From Hirudo medicinalis (taxonomy: Eukaryota; Annelida; Clitellata; Hirudinida; Hirudinidae): a DNA stretch of 64,000 bases. Below, in pieces: positions 1-11,668 of the stretch (positions are counted from its first letter, which is position 1; every line of letters begins with the position of its first letter). Under the pieces are notes generated by a model, which saw nothing but the letters and a program-made list of their open reading frames with translations, was not told the DNA's origin and ran no database searches. The stretch is from assembly GCA_011800805.1 (NCBI GenBank), contig MPNW01000026.1, positions 164,026 through 228,025 on the forward strand. The letters run 5' to 3'. Position numbers and translations under genes: made by a program.

Positions 1-432
1 ATCACTCTCAGATAGTTCAATAACTTCACAAGTCTCTGAGGATGTTGGTCCTATTGATGCAGAAGAGGCACTGGGGGCTGTCAACTTAGGTTTCTTCACA
101 AGGTCAAATATTTCTGTTAACGTAGTTTTGTAGCCGATGTAGGCATTCTCCAACTTGTCTGCAACCTCGTTTCTTTTTCTCATCTGCTCGTCACCATTTG
201 CCAGATCTTGTGAAACCTGCTGTTTCTTGGCTTTTAAATCATCTCTCAAAGAAGTCAGAAAAATTCTCATGGCTTGAGTATTCCTTATGGATTTCTGTAT
301 GGCTAACTCAACATTTATCCTTGGTATGGAACAAACATTTCCATTGGTTGAATGTTCCTGATTGCACAATTTTTTTGGTTGAGTCTTGTCAGCCTGTGAT
401 GTAACCATCTCTTTGGTCTCACTTATTGGCAT
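1..432 (-). CDS. Unrecognised acidic/coiled protein, 5' portion, runs off window
   Basis: An open frame of 144 codons begins at an ATG at 432 and is still open at base 1, so the 3' part lies outside the window. The product starts MPISETKEMV. It has a central charged helical stretch (residues about 50-115, rich in Lys, Gln and Glu) that could form a coiled coil. Near the window edge is a Ser-rich stretch followed by a C-E-V-I-E-L-S-E-S run that looks like a SUMO-interacting motif (hydrophobic core next to acidic and Ser residues). I do not recognise the family. Codon use and the lack of stops over 432 bases support coding. An exon boundary inside this stretch cannot be excluded. Confidence 0.6.
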   Translation of the reverse strand, partial: MPISETKEMVTSQADKTQPKKLCNQEHSTNGNVCSIPRINVELAIQKSIRNTQAMRIFLTSLRDDLKAKKQQVSQDLANGDEQMRKRNEVADKLENAYIGYKTTLTEIFDLVKKPKLTAPSASSASIGPTSSETCEVIELSESD

Positions 433-2739
433 GTTAATCAAAACAGAATATTTGTTTATTTGGAGGGGATGAAATAACGTCTTCAGTCACTAAAAGTAAA
501 ATCATAATATCAAACAAAAGTGATTTTGCAAAAACCACCATTTCATAATATTTACGTCATCGATGCATATTAACTCATCAATATTGCAGATATTTAATCA
601 ACCATTTGACAACTAAGCTTGATGAGCTCATTTTTATTTAGCCTTATTTAATAATTTTAGTAAATAATGAAAATAAACTTTCTTTATCTAGCAACTCTTA
701 AATAAATATCTAATGTTGTCATAACATAACATAACATTAATTTGTAATGGTTTAAGTATACTAATGTCTGTGTGATAAACCACAAAAGGTGCTCACAAAA
801 CATAAACTAATGTATTCCTGCACAATCTTTAGTTTAAAAAAATGTTCAAATCTGATAATAGATATTTTATGACTTTTAATTTTGCGTGCAACATGCAACT
901 ATTTAACGTTTGGCACAGAAATGGCTTTCGTTATATGTTATTGCATATTTATTGATAACATTACTAGAGCAAGCTTAATTAGAAGCAAAATAGCGGTCCA
1001 TAACCTTCTCATTCCAAATCGTTTAGATATATTTTGAAGGACGAAAATCATCACGTACATCCAACCTGAGATCACCAACACTTAAATAGCCAATTACCAG
1101 AACAACAAATCCAACCGAGTGACTACATAAGTGGCCGTCCGTCAATTACAAAACAAAAGCTTTTCCAAAAGCATTAAAATGTTGAATTTAAAAAAGTTTT
1201 CTATTAAAAATACTCAAATAATCACAAGCTTTTATCAAGCAATGCCGTTTTTAATTGCAAACGCAACAAATAATTGAATTTTTAATACTTTTTCAAAAAA
1301 GTGAAGCGCTTAATTTAAGAATTATTTATTTTATGAACATCAAACATAAGTAAAATAATTAAGATGCAAAATAATTGATCCATAAAAAAATTATGTCCAA
1401 GGCAAAGTCCGAATGGATTTACATCCAGCTGGGAAGGCTGACTAAACACAAAGATGAGGAATTTATTGATGGTCCTCGTTCCCCATATGATCTAACATGA
1501 TCTCACGATGGCTGGGACGGTCCGCCCCGGGCGGTACGTAAAAAAAATAGAAAAAACGGTCCCCCCAGAGTTTCTGCTGCCACACTTAGACCTTTCGAAA
1601 TGTGTCCATTGAAGAGTTAGATTTCAATTTGGCATTTGGTATAGCGCATCGATTGATGTACAACATATGCGAGCCACACATCAAAGAGAATCACCCTGCC
1701 AGGCCCTCATCAAGTTCCTCAGATCGTCCAGTGATTTCTTTTGATCGGAAGAGTATATATGGAACTATTCCGAGACCATATTGTTCGTGCATTCTGTTTT
1801 CATCAACTTGCAAGTATTACGTTCATCCGTGATTGTTATTGCTATATTGAAAATCTTTTTAAGAGTAAATTCCTGGATTCGCAAGCATCTCGGTAAGTTT
1901 GATTAGTATAAGCTTTATTTATTTCAATATTTATTTTTTTTACTTATCTGAGTAGATGTCCAATAAATCATTCTGAACAAGTTGGTAGGACAACTTTGCC
2001 TAGCGCTTCCTTCCAAGGCTGATTGCATAATGTGGTTTGAAGCACCAGGGAGTTGTGCCACTCTTCTTTAATAGTCGTTTTGCAGCCTGCTAAATTAACT
2101 TGCATTCCAAATATAAGTATCAGACTTTTTGGCTAATATTTTTGGTAGACTCTACTTTAAATTAATGTTATGTTATGTTAAAACATTTTACAAAAGCATA
2201 TTATTTTTATTGTTTTCTTGCTATATTATAAATAAATCCACCTATACTGCAATTACTTAAATTCAGTTTAAAACGCCATAATATTTCTGTGTTCAATTGT
2301 GTGCAATTGTCGCGTGCGCAATTGTCCGTGTGTGCAATTGTCCTTCAAATAGGGAAATCCGAATATAACATCAATTCTGTCACTAGGGACATTTTTTAAA
2401 AGATCCTTTTTTTTTCACTGAAATTTGACCCTAATTTACAGTGCACTTGTCAAAATTGGATGAGAGCGTGTCCGAAATATTTAAATAAGAATATTTGTAT
2501 TGTTTGTAAATTTTTTTAAATGCAATTTATTCACATAAATTTTGGGCGAAAAGTTAATTTTGTGTATTTTTAATGTATTTCAAACATCCGTTTATTGTGT
2601 GCTTAAATGACTTTGTGATGGATTGTAAATTGTAGCTATGGATTATCAGAAAAGACATTGCTTGCCATTGAAAAAGAAAATTGAAGTGATTAAAAATTTT
2701 GAAAGAGGCCATTCTAACGACGAACGATAAGGAGTTTTA
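433..2739. other. Noncoding spacer with repeat debris
   Basis: No convincing gene. The region is A/T rich. A dispersed repeat lies at about 712-790. A short GC-rich patch at about 1500-1545 is out of character with its surroundings and may be transposon sequence. On the minus strand at about 1980-2110 there is a weak reading reminiscent of a transposase C terminus, too degraded to name. Confidence 0.5.
712..790. repeat. Dispersed repeat, copy 1
   Basis: The stretch containing aacattaatttg, ggtttaagta, actaatgtctgt and aaaccac recurs in the same order at about 36175-36245 (aacattaattta, ggtttaagta, actaatgtctgt, aagccac). Two diverged copies 35 kb apart indicate an interspersed element. No ends or coding capacity are visible. 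Confidence 0.55.
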
Positions 2740-3100
2740 TTAGAGTGGCATATGTCCACTAGAACTTCAAGATGTAAAGGGAAGCTTTCTCTGAAGAGGA
2801 AGGTTTTGAGGGCGGAATGAAATCCGACTGGATCAGTGTTGGTAATAGAGGAAGGAGTCTATTCCAGATCTGTGTGCCAACAACATCTATAGACCTGCCA
2901 TCCAGTGTCGCACGTCGGGCAGATGATTTGACGAGGGAGCCCCTGGTTGCTGATCTGAGCCCGCGCCTAGCAGGAATTTGTGCATTGCGAGTGACAGGCA
3001 GGTGTGGCCGTGCATGACCCACGTGAGACTTGAAAACGAGTGACGAGATTTTGTAGTCAATTCTTCTGGCAAATGCTTAGTCAGCAGAGATCATGAAGAA
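2740..3100 (-). mobile_element. LINE (non-LTR retrotransposon) 3' remnant, copy 1
   Basis: The minus-strand reading frame 3022-2759 has the layout of the extreme C terminus of a non-LTR reverse transcriptase: Arg-rich string, then a D-G-R-S-I-D-V-V-G-T-Q-I-W-N-R-L motif (compare the usual GPRLWNSLP), then a short tail ending in FK/LF-like residues. The downstream flank is homologous to 28740-28840 (shared agtggcat, gaacttcaaga and gggaagctttcc/tctgaagag blocks), so this is one of two copies of the same family. It is decayed and 5'-truncated. Confidence 0.6.
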
Positions 3101-3667
3101 GAGTAACGTGGTCATGTTTTCTTTTGTTGTTAGATTTGCGTTGATGACATGCTGAAGTTGCTCGAAGCGGTAGGCAGGTAGACCGACCAGAGAATAGATT
3201 CAGTTTTGTCTAAATCTTGTAAATTTTGTCTATATTTTTGACAAATAAGAATGAATGAGACAATTCAGCACAGCATGAGAACATATTTTTTTAAAATAAA
3301 GTAACACATACGGGATAAGATATCTTGAAATCCTTGATTTTACGTAGTGAATGTTATCAGACCGTGTAAAATGTCTATTCAATAACATTCACCTAAGAAC
3401 ATAACATAAAATGACACAATTTACTGGAATGCCATTGATTCGTAAAAATCGGATTGCAGGTAATTTTTTTGTTCAAAGAATTAAATGAAATGCTATTAGT
3501 TTTGGCAAATTTGTGGAAGGTTTATTCGCAGAGATATTCCTCGCAGTCTCAATGAAGAAGTGGTATTGAAGGCAAAGTTTAGTAACTATATATTAGTGTT
3601 TATATTTTAGTCATATAATTTTGGTACAGTTACTATAATGCATTTAACAATCTGTTACGATTTTCTC
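3101..3667. other. Noncoding spacer
   Basis: A/T-rich sequence with no supported gene or repeat. Confidence 0.5.
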
Positions 3668-3759
3668 ATCTAGCTAATGGCGAACCCAGAAATTTTTTTC
3701 GGGGGGCTTTGATTTTTTTAAAGTTTTTATCTTTTCAGAGATTTTTCTATATTATTTTG

Positions 3760-3790
<31 letters not shown>

Positions 3791-4300
3791 TATATGGTTA
3801 TACTATATGCCATTTATTTAAATTTAAATGAATCATTTTTCAAAATCGTCTACTGAACAAGACAAACTAATTTAAAATTTATTTCAAAATTATAAACAGC
3901 TTCAAATATGTTAAAACAACACTTTAGATCAGGTGTAGTTATAAATTAGTGCTCAATTTTCTTTGCTTTCCAGCCATTTTATCTAGAATTGATTCCACTG
4001 TTGGTGTCAAGTTTCTATACAAATAAAGACGAGTTAAACCATTTAATTTGTTCTCAGATGTACAACTTCTCCAATATGTTTTTAGACGACGCAACGAAGA
4101 TCTTTCATTCCCTGCTGTAGACACGTGCATTTGACATCATGTCATCTATACGTTGCTGTAAAACACTCATTGCATGTCTTAGCAATTCATCTTGCAAGTC
4201 TTCTGAACCAAAGTCTAAGCTCAACAATGAGCTCAATAAGTGCAGCACTTAAATCATTTTGATAGAACAAAATCATGAATTAAAGTTTTCCAGAACTTGA
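3668..4300 (-). mobile_element. hAT transposon remnant with dimerisation-domain fragment
   Basis: The minus-strand frame 4130-3939 encodes 63 residues matching the C-terminal hAT dimerisation region (motif order N-E-R-S...L-K-T-Y-W-R-S...L-N-G-L-T-R-L), as in ZMYM1-like hAT transposases. At 3676-3710 a degraded end resembles the start of the hAT-type terminus seen at 63798 (ggcgaacccag against ggcggatctag, each followed by a G run). Sequence upstream on the minus strand (4130-4300) looks like decayed transposase. This is a dead element end. Confidence 0.6.
3761..3790. repeat. (TA)n microsatellite
   Basis: About 13 uninterrupted TA units inside the decayed hAT region. Confidence 0.9.
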
Positions 4301-4879
4301 TCTGTAAGCTGACTTGGATCACGTGGTAATAAACTTTGGAATCCCACCAGAATGAATTTGTGTTTCGAAAATCTGTTCCGAAAATTTTTTAGAAAAGAAT
4401 CTATAAATGGAATATCATAAGTTTCCATTTATGACTGTTCATTAAAATATTCATAAGTAACTTGATAGCTTGATGAGAACCTAACAATATTTTAAAAATT
4501 ATTGATTTTATACTAAATTAGGATTACATTAATTATATAATTTTTAAACAAATTTACCTTGTTCCCTCACAAGGGGCTCACACTCTGATCGAATTTGCGC
4601 TTTTTTTTACAGAAAAAATAAGAAATGTCAAGCCGCCTTTTCGCTATATTTAAATTAGTAGTCAATAATAAGTGGACTGCTATACCACACTGCTACAATA
4701 AGACCCTTCTAGGACGACCAAAAACCAAAGAAATTTTTTTTATTTATTATCATCTTCGGTCAAATGGTCATTCGACCTCTTACATGACCAAGAGAACTTA
4801 AGAAAGCGGAAATGCACAAATTTGAGCGAGAGCATCAATGGCAGCAACAAACTAAACTAAGCCCCCGTAGCTCAAAATA

Positions 4880-5500
4880 AAAATGAATGCATTCGTTTGT
4901 GGACACAAAAAAAGAAGGAAATTATTTGTAGGTGAGATATTGATTTAAGTTAAGTTCACGAATAGCCGAGTCAAAACGAGAAACAGATGATGAATTTACA
5001 TTATCGACAGGCAGGGAGTTCCATGATCTAACAACTCGGTTACAGAAGAAATTCTTAGTAGTTTCACATCTGATTTTACCAGTTCTTAGTGTAAAATTGT
5101 GACCTCGTATCCTAGAACATGTTGAGGGTAGGAGAGAGGAGGCTGTGCAATTAAGCAGCTCCCTTCTTAACTTGAAGTAAAGTGATAAGTTGATAGAGTA
5201 AGTAGTCTGAGTCTATCCATGTACGGATGAGAAGCCACGAAAGGTATGGCCTTGGTAAATCTCCTCTGGATACGTTCAATCCTGTCGATAAGTTACTTTT
5301 TATGAGGATTCCATATCGGAGAGCAATATTCGAGAATGGGTCTCACGTAAGTACAAAACTCTCTTTTGAGAATGTCTTGATTCCTTGCTGTGAAAGAAGA
5401 AAGTATCATTCGGAAAATTGTGGCAGCCTTTTTGGTAATGTTGTCGATGCGCTTATCAAAACGGAGAGAGGAATCATTAAAATACCATTAAAATAAAACA
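4880..5500 (-). mobile_element. LINE (CR1/L2-like) reverse transcriptase C-terminal remnant
   Basis: Read on the minus strand, 5330-4940 gives in order, with frame changes: I-L-E-Y-C-S-P-I-W-N-P, then L-I-D-R-I-E-R-I-Q-R-R-F-T-K, then R-G-H-N-F-T-L-R-T, then F-F-C-N-R-V-V-R-S-W-N-S-L-P, and a closing F-D-S-A-I-R-E-L. This order is diagnostic for the C-terminal third of CR1/L2-type non-LTR reverse transcriptases. Frameshifts and stops show it is inactive. Confidence 0.8.
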
Positions 5501-6094
5501 TGGAATACTATGAGTATCTAAATATTATTGACGAGTTTTATAATACCGGAGCCAATAATATTTGTTAAATATGGATAATTAAAACCAGTTAATAAAATAA
5601 TTTTTTCAATTTAACTATCTTGTCTTCGTGATTTGAGTTCGCACTGTCGATTATTAATTAGAAACAGGAACACATTTTATTGAATCATTACATTCACATC
5701 GAGAAACACAAACTAATATACATACAAAGTTCATTCTATGAAATTTAATCGTATTTGCAGATAATATAAATAATATTTCTATTTGCAAATGAGTAATTCA
5801 AATAAACATAAAACACGTACGACAATAAAACAAATAGAAATAATTCTTCCAATTCCAAAAAGCATAGCAGCATCAGTGAGCAGAAAATGTCTTCCGAGGC
5901 ACGTTTGCAAAAGTAGCACTTTGATTAATTAAGTCGAAACTGGAAGCAATGATATGCATCACAATAAAATGCAACCATTTAGATATATGACGCCATCAAA
6001 AATCCAGTTGAAATATAAATTAGTACAAAATTGAAGCTATCTTAAACAATGCAAAGGCCACTGTATATGTGATGTAATACTGATTTCAAAAAGA
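5501..6094. other. Noncoding spacer, 3' flank of the 6-9 kb gene
   Basis: A/T rich, no gene seen. It probably holds the 3' UTR of the minus-strand gene ending at 6095. Confidence 0.5.
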
Positions 6095-9000
6095 TCAGAC
6101 GACTGATTCGATATCAAGAACTTCAGCAGAACGAAGTACAAAGGCCTCTGCAGCTAGAGGAGAATAAACAGGAACGGAATCCGGATGTTGATGGTCAATC
6201 AAGAACTTAATCAAAAGCTGAAGATTTTGAGCGTTGAAATCCGTTATAATTAAGACTGCGCCATAAAAATCTGAAAAATGGTCTGCATGGCAAGACCCAT
6301 TGAAGGCCATGAGTTTGTTGTTCCCAATTTTAAAAATTGCACAAGAACTCGTGTTAATGTTAGCCAAAACAGCATTCACATAAAAACCGTAGAGTTCCCT
6401 ATTAATATTGTCCACGAGACTATCAACCGAGTTGCCAGCGTCGATGCTGAATAAAAGCGGTTGAAGATCCGGGGGAAATAGTAGAGTTGAGTCTGAAAAT
6501 GGTGCGTAATGAAGACTTACAGCTTTCGAGCTTGATTCCAAGATGCAGCTTTCGATCATCATCGTCCAGATTCTCAGAGAAGCCTCGGTGTCTATTTTTT
6601 CTGGAAAGTTTTTCGAGACTGCTCTTACCAAAAATGAAACGGCAGCAATTCTATTCGCCAGAGAATTCACGTAGAATTCATTTGTTTGAGTTTGTTGCTC
6701 GCAAGATACCAACCAGGGAAACTTCCACAATTCTAAAGTCCTGAACATGCAATGCCTGGGCAGTTCTATTTCGAGGCATCCAACGGGTCTCACGTCGTAA
6801 GTGGATAGATATTCTTCTCCTTCTACTCTTGCTGATTTTATTCTATCCACTTTGATGTGTCTGTCTAGCACGTCAGGAATGATTTTTGACCATCTCATTC
6901 TCTGGCAGGCAAATTTGTTTTTATACTTGAAACTGAGCTCCAACATCTTAGGAACTGCAGAGCCACTAACGGTTATTAAAATAGCATACGTGCCCTCATT
7001 ACTCCACAGGAAGTTGAACATTTTTACTAGCAAGAGAACAACCATCATATACAAGACCAACATGAACATTTTTTTAGCAAACGTTCTCAGACATCTCGAC
7101 CATCCGTATTTCAGGTCATCACAAACTCCATAATACAATTCCTTTGAAACGTATTCTGTTCCATCTCCGTCAATAAATTTAACAGCTCCAAGACTATGAG
7201 CTTTCAAAAGATGGACACTCGAATCCTCGATCTCACCCTCGTCTATAGCAGAGAGTCTTGGAGAATTTTCATCAATCAGATTTAAAATAAAACGATGTTG
7301 GTAGTTTATGTGAGATAGAAAGTCGTTAGCATAGAAAAATAAAGAAACAACAAAACACAGCCATGGAAATAAAGTTGAAGGATAAATGAGACAAGATAGA
7401 ACGACAAAAAAAGTCACTTTTAAGAAAAATTCGACGATTAAAAAAACTATAGTGCAGTAGCCGAAGAGAATGAGGCTAAACACAAGCCATATGAAAGAGG
7501 AAGCAAGAGCTTTGAAACATTTTGTTGGAGAGCTTCCATTTTTGCCCTCCAGTGAAATTTCTCGAGATTTGTAAAACGTCCGAGGATATAAACTCGCACA
7601 GACATTGACAATTGGGATAAACGCCCCTAAGGTCTCCATCCCAGCCTTAACGATTCTTTTCAGCTTTGGTGATTTCCATGGTAACTGAAAGAAGTGACTT
7701 AGAGTGTCTTCCTGCGTTCCATAAGCAAGTTCTCTCAATATTGATTTATAATTGTTATTAAATTGCTTTTGTATGCTTTTCACGTAGTTGGCTGTTTTTT
7801 TGCCGCTGCTTTTCAAAATATACCTTTCAATTGGAGTGTCATTCCGAGATAATAAAAGGAGCGTGTAAAAGAATGCAACCAATGAAAATAAAATCCACAT
7901 GCCGAGTGCAAAATTGTCTGGCAAAATGGCATTCAGTCCCAAAATACTGAAATGAAGTTTAGCAGGATGAATGTCAGGAGAAGAATTGGTATGATCAATA
8001 ATTTCCTTGTAAAAGGATAACCTAGGAAAGTAAAATATGACAGCCAGATGCAATGCCCATGGATACACTAAAAGTACTCCCATGGCCTTAAGCAAAAAAA
8101 CCCAGCATTTTCTGAGCTTTGAATGCGGCAAACAAATCGATGGTTGGTACGGCCAAGAACCCCACCAATGGATGCAACAACGACCCTCTCCGTAACAATG
8201 GAATAACAAGCGGAGCAGGGATCTCGGTAAGGAAAAGGGAGTTGAGTCATTGAGATTGACGAGCTGTCTGTAAGATATTCTGATAACGTAGCTACACTGA
8301 CCTGTTATTCCATGCTTTAATGATGCCCTAAAAAACTTTGTGCTCTTTTCAAAGACAAGAAAATGCTTCAGTCGGATGACTAACACAGGACTGTAAAGTG
8401 TTATTATGAGGGCCATAAAGAAACTGAAAATATTGATTACTAGGAAGTCTCCTTTATCGTGAACGACGAATTGACATTTCGCTCCATCATTTTCGTTTTC
8501 TGAAATTGAACAGCAACGATGAACAAGAGAAGAAACGTTCACGTCTGTGCTGAGGAACTGGTAATGACACAAGTAGGTTCCAACCAAATTAGAGTCGTTA
8601 TCTGAATGTCCTTTTAGGACGATGTCTTTTGCGATTGTTGTCCTTATGGCTACGAGGCGACAGTTGGAGGTTAGCATTATAAAGCATCTTGGAGGATTCT
8701 CAATCATAGAAATTCTTAGAACGGGTACTTTGAAATCTAACAGATGCAAGGATAATACGTCTGCGTCAGATGGTAACTCTAACAATCGTTTACCAATTCT
8801 TCTGGTTGTCCAAACCCACCTGGAAGCTTTATAGCTCGACTTCATGTAGGGGTAAGTTTCCAATGCAGGGGAGGAGTGATTCGGAAAATGGACATGGAAA
8901 TGTATAAGTTTGATTTCTTTGTCCTCTACATGCTTATGAAACATTTCTCTTACGGAGGTCTCTTTATCGATTTGCAGGTGACACTTCTCTTGGCATTCGT

Positions 9001-9172
9001 CTCTGTAATCAAAATCCAAGTTACGATCCTCATGTTCTTCATTGTCGCTTTGCCAACTTTCTTTTCTATACAACTTGTATCCCTCGGAGACAATAACGTG
9101 TCCATAAAGTACCAGCTGTAAAAGTGGGAGAATCATTTGGGAGGCAAAATCACACCAATACTTGGGAGTCAC
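6095..9172 (-). CDS. Intronless large multipass membrane protein, family not recognised
   Basis: A single uninterrupted frame of 1025 codons. Residues 1-29 form a signal-peptide-like hydrophobic start. Residues about 30-242 are a soluble, presumably extracellular, region with about eight Cys (60, 64, 163, 171, 202, 220, 221, 233). Hydrophobic segments follow at about 243-266, 359-382, 422-441, 556-582, 583-613 and 702-719. Residues about 760-1025 are soluble and presumably cytosolic. A Y-G-V-C-D-D-L-K-Y-G-W motif precedes the last membrane segment. I recognise no named domain. The absence of introns contrasts with the intron-rich neighbours and could mean an old retrocopy or a lineage-expanded intronless family. 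The full-length frame with no decay argues it is functional. Confidence 0.85.
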   Translation of the reverse strand: MTPKYWCDFASQMILPLLQLVLYGHVIVSEGYKLYRKESWQSDNEEHEDRNLDFDYRDECQEKCHLQIDKETSVREMFHKHVEDKEIKLIHFHVHFPNHSSPALETYPYMKSSYKASRWVWTTRRIGKRLLELPSDADVLSLHLLDFKVPVLRISMIENPPRCFIMLTSNCRLVAIRTTIAKDIVLKGHSDNDSNLVGTYLCHYQFLSTDVNVSSLVHRCCSISENENDGAKCQFVVHDKGDFLVINIFSFFMALIITLYSPVLVIRLKHFLVFEKSTKFFRASLKHGITGQCSYVIRISYRQLVNLNDSTPFSLPRSLLRLLFHCYGEGRCCIHWWGSWPYQPSICLPHSKLRKCWVFLLKAMGVLLVYPWALHLAVIFYFPRLSFYKEIIDHTNSSPDIHPAKLHFSILGLNAILPDNFALGMWILFSLVAFFYTLLLLSRNDTPIERYILKSSGKKTANYVKSIQKQFNNNYKSILRELAYGTQEDTLSHFFQLPWKSPKLKRIVKAGMETLGAFIPIVNVCASLYPRTFYKSREISLEGKNGSSPTKCFKALASSFIWLVFSLILFGYCTIVFLIVEFFLKVTFFVVLSCLIYPSTLFPWLCFVVSLFFYANDFLSHINYQHRFILNLIDENSPRLSAIDEGEIEDSSVHLLKAHSLGAVKFIDGDGTEYVSKELYYGVCDDLKYGWSRCLRTFAKKMFMLVLYMMVVLLLVKMFNFLWSNEGTYAILITVSGSAVPKMLELSFKYKNKFACQRMRWSKIIPDVLDRHIKVDRIKSARVEGEEYLSTYDVRPVGCLEIELPRHCMFRTLELWKFPWLVSCEQQTQTNEFYVNSLANRIAAVSFLVRAVSKNFPEKIDTEASLRIWTMMIESCILESSSKAVSLHYAPFSDSTLLFPPDLQPLLFSIDAGNSVDSLVDNINRELYGFYVNAVLANINTSSCAIFKIGNNKLMAFNGSCHADHFSDFYGAVLIITDFNAQNLQLLIKFLIDHQHPDSVPVYSPLAAEAFVLRSAEVLDIESVV

Positions 9173-10408
9173 GCCATGTTTGACACTGGTTTACTACTTC
9201 TTCTTTGGTCCGTGATTCTCTTCTGATCCTGCACCGAATGAATGTAGAATTGCCTTTTTAGATAATTTCGTGACCAAAATAATTTTTAATATTTTGTAAT
9301 ATGATACAATCATTAATAAGTTAGTAAGATTCATTATTAAATAAAATTGTTCGACGTCGAATGAGAATTTGTTTTATTATTTTAGAGAATACGAAGGATG
9401 TAATATGAAGACTTGTGTAATCAAATAAAAAAATCCTTTGTGGAAGTCACTTCATATTTCCAAGCAATGATTTGAGACCAGATGTTGGAATCTGAACATT
9501 TCTCTCTAGGTCTGAACGTGGCACGAAGGAAATGAAGGAACAGAAGCAGGGAGATGATTAATGGATCGTGAGCCAACAATGCTTTTGATTGCTAGTCGCT
9601 TTGACCTTCTCCTTTTCTTAATCTCCTCGAAACCGGCAAATGGTGCCTTAAAACTTATATTGACAATAAGTTATGTCTGCAATTACTACCGGAATATCAA
9701 GAAATTATGGTGATGATGTCTCAATTATTTTATGAATAAAACAAAAATAAAATTATATTTTTTTAAAGATGAAGCAGACGTCTAAAATGACTATGCATAA
9801 GACACAGGAATGAAACTAACACTGCGTCTCATCTTTATCTTGGTCATCTTACAACGGGCTAGCTGAAGAAACGACAGATGGCGAACAATGGCTCTTTGTT
9901 CACGACTCGCAGAGATTGACAAAACTGAGACGACGGCCACACACGAGCCTTTAATATCTCTCGAAGGCTGCTACATTAGCATCACAAATGCAGTCATTAC
10001 TGAGTAACAAGGGAGGAAATGACAATTCATTTGATTGCCTATTGGCGACCTAATGTTGCTTAATGACTCCATAATTGCAATTCAAATTACACTTCTGAAA
10101 TAGTTCATAACATGACATAGTTATTTCATTTTAATGTCAAGCGAAATCAATAATCCACCAAAAATGTTTGCATCACATGTCACAGAGATCACAAATGTTT
10201 ACTTTTCTATGATTTGCGAACGACTATTCGGACTATTCAAAAGTCGTTTATTTATAAGAATGCTTGAATTGACCACTTCTCAACATCACATTGAATCACG
10301 AATCATAAAAATAGAAATAAATAAGCATACCGATTTCCCCTCTGCACATAAGACCTCTGAAAAATACGCAGTCACCAACTTCACTTCCATGGAAGATGCT
10401 TATTTGTA

Positions 10409-10559
10409 GCAGCCTCTCCCAGGCATGCAGTCAATGAGAGCATTATCATCACTACCACCATCATCATAATCGTCCTCTTCTTCCTCGACATCATCTCCTT
10501 CGTGATCGAATATATTTTTGAGCACAAATCCCATTGGTGAGGACAAATATTCCTGTCAA
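10409..10559 (-). other. Exon-like stretch: acidic run ending in a two-Cys C terminus (candidate small secreted peptide)
   Basis: On the minus strand, after an acceptor-like ttgacag, the frame reads about 50 codons: a short hydrophobic lead, a run of Asp/Glu with mixed GAG/GAA/GAC/GAT codons, then D-C-M-P-G-R-G-C-Y-K and a TAA at 10407-10409. An acidic spacer followed by a short Cys-bounded loop is the layout of peptide-hormone or toxin-like precursors. No upstream signal-peptide exon could be joined with confidence. A second frame over the same bases is also open (hydrophobic segment then A-C-L-G-E-A-A), so the coding frame is uncertain. Confidence 0.25.
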
Positions 10560-11592
10560 ATATCTTCATTCGAAAGCATCGCAAACATCCGAAACTCTCA
10601 GACGATGGCCATGCATCTGCAGGTTCATAATATTAAGAATTCAATATTTTTATATACCTTTACATAATATTTCTCTAAAATAATTATTCGTCGGAAGAAA
10701 GTTGTCCACGCAACCAGTGACAAAGATTTCCATATGCTGGCAGCTACAGAGATTTGCACGTGTTACCAATTCCCATGATGTTCCTTACAATTATAGATTG
10801 AAAGTCTATTAAAAAATTATGTCACTGAAGCTTTCTAAAGTAAATATTCCTTGTGCGGACCTCAAACTTTCTCAGTTTCTTCATGACGTGGCTTGATATC
10901 TCCGTGATATCTTTTCATTATTTAAGATCGCAATGCTTATTTAGAACTATTTTAATAAAATTCGTCTAAGTCACCCATAACAACAGAGAAGAAAGATGAT
11001 ATCAGGCTGAAATTAATGCGATTAATATTATTCACCAAATAGTTCTGATAAACCACAGTTTAGTGTTTCAGCGGGCTTATTCTTGGGGATCGAAACTGTT
11101 CAATAATTAAAAACAAGTCATTCTTCGCAAAAGGCGACATGATCGCTAGATGTGGAAGCGTTATTTGGCATTGTTGTCGCTGACATCTAGTTAACTAGGA
11201 TAAACTGTCGACAATCTGTCACAAAACATGAAGATAATTGCTGGAGGTAGTGAATTAAATCTTAACTTTTATAAAATTGGTTTTAATATTCAAGGCTCTA
11301 CAAGCTCTTACGATCTAAACATTAAAAATAAATTCGTGAAACCATCACTATCGTAATTATTTAGGGTTGCATTAGAGATACATTATAAAGATACATTATG
11401 TCGCTCGATAGCAATTCAGAGATGCACTTTAAGCTCATTTGCCACACACTCACGTGACCGATGCTATTGACAACAATTTCAAAACAACGAATGTGGCCTT
11501 TTATCAAGTTGAAACATGGAACAGGGATGACTATTGCTATTCAGCAACTGATGAATTGGATTTGAACACATTTTTAAATTTAATTTGTTAAG

Positions 11593-11668
11593 GGAATCGC
11601 TGTGAGTTTGCTGACCCTGAGCTATGGCGTTACTGCAGTGGAAAAATGCCATAAGCCCGTTGATAAAG
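11593..11668 (+). other. Exon-like stretch resembling a signal peptide
   Basis: Between an acceptor-like gttaag and a donor-like G|GTTTGG one frame gives a hydrophobic core with a V-T-A cleavage-like end and then V-E-K-C-H-K, typical of a secretion signal. Another frame also yields a Cys-containing peptide. The only nearby ATG exon (11229, M-K-I-I-A-G) joins in the wrong phase for the signal-like frame. It may be the first exon of a small secreted protein or chance. Confidence 0.2.

Noticed and set aside
1602..1832. 76-codon plus-strand frame
   Set aside because: Sits in repeat-like sequence, with no similarity to a known protein and poor start context.
1980..2110. Minus-strand reading resembling a Tc1/mariner transposase C terminus
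   Set aside because: Only a short I-K-E-E-W-like match with no supporting termini. Too degraded to annotate as an element.
6487..8834. Several plus-strand frames inside 6-9 kb
   Set aside because: Antisense shadows of the 1025-codon minus-strand frame.
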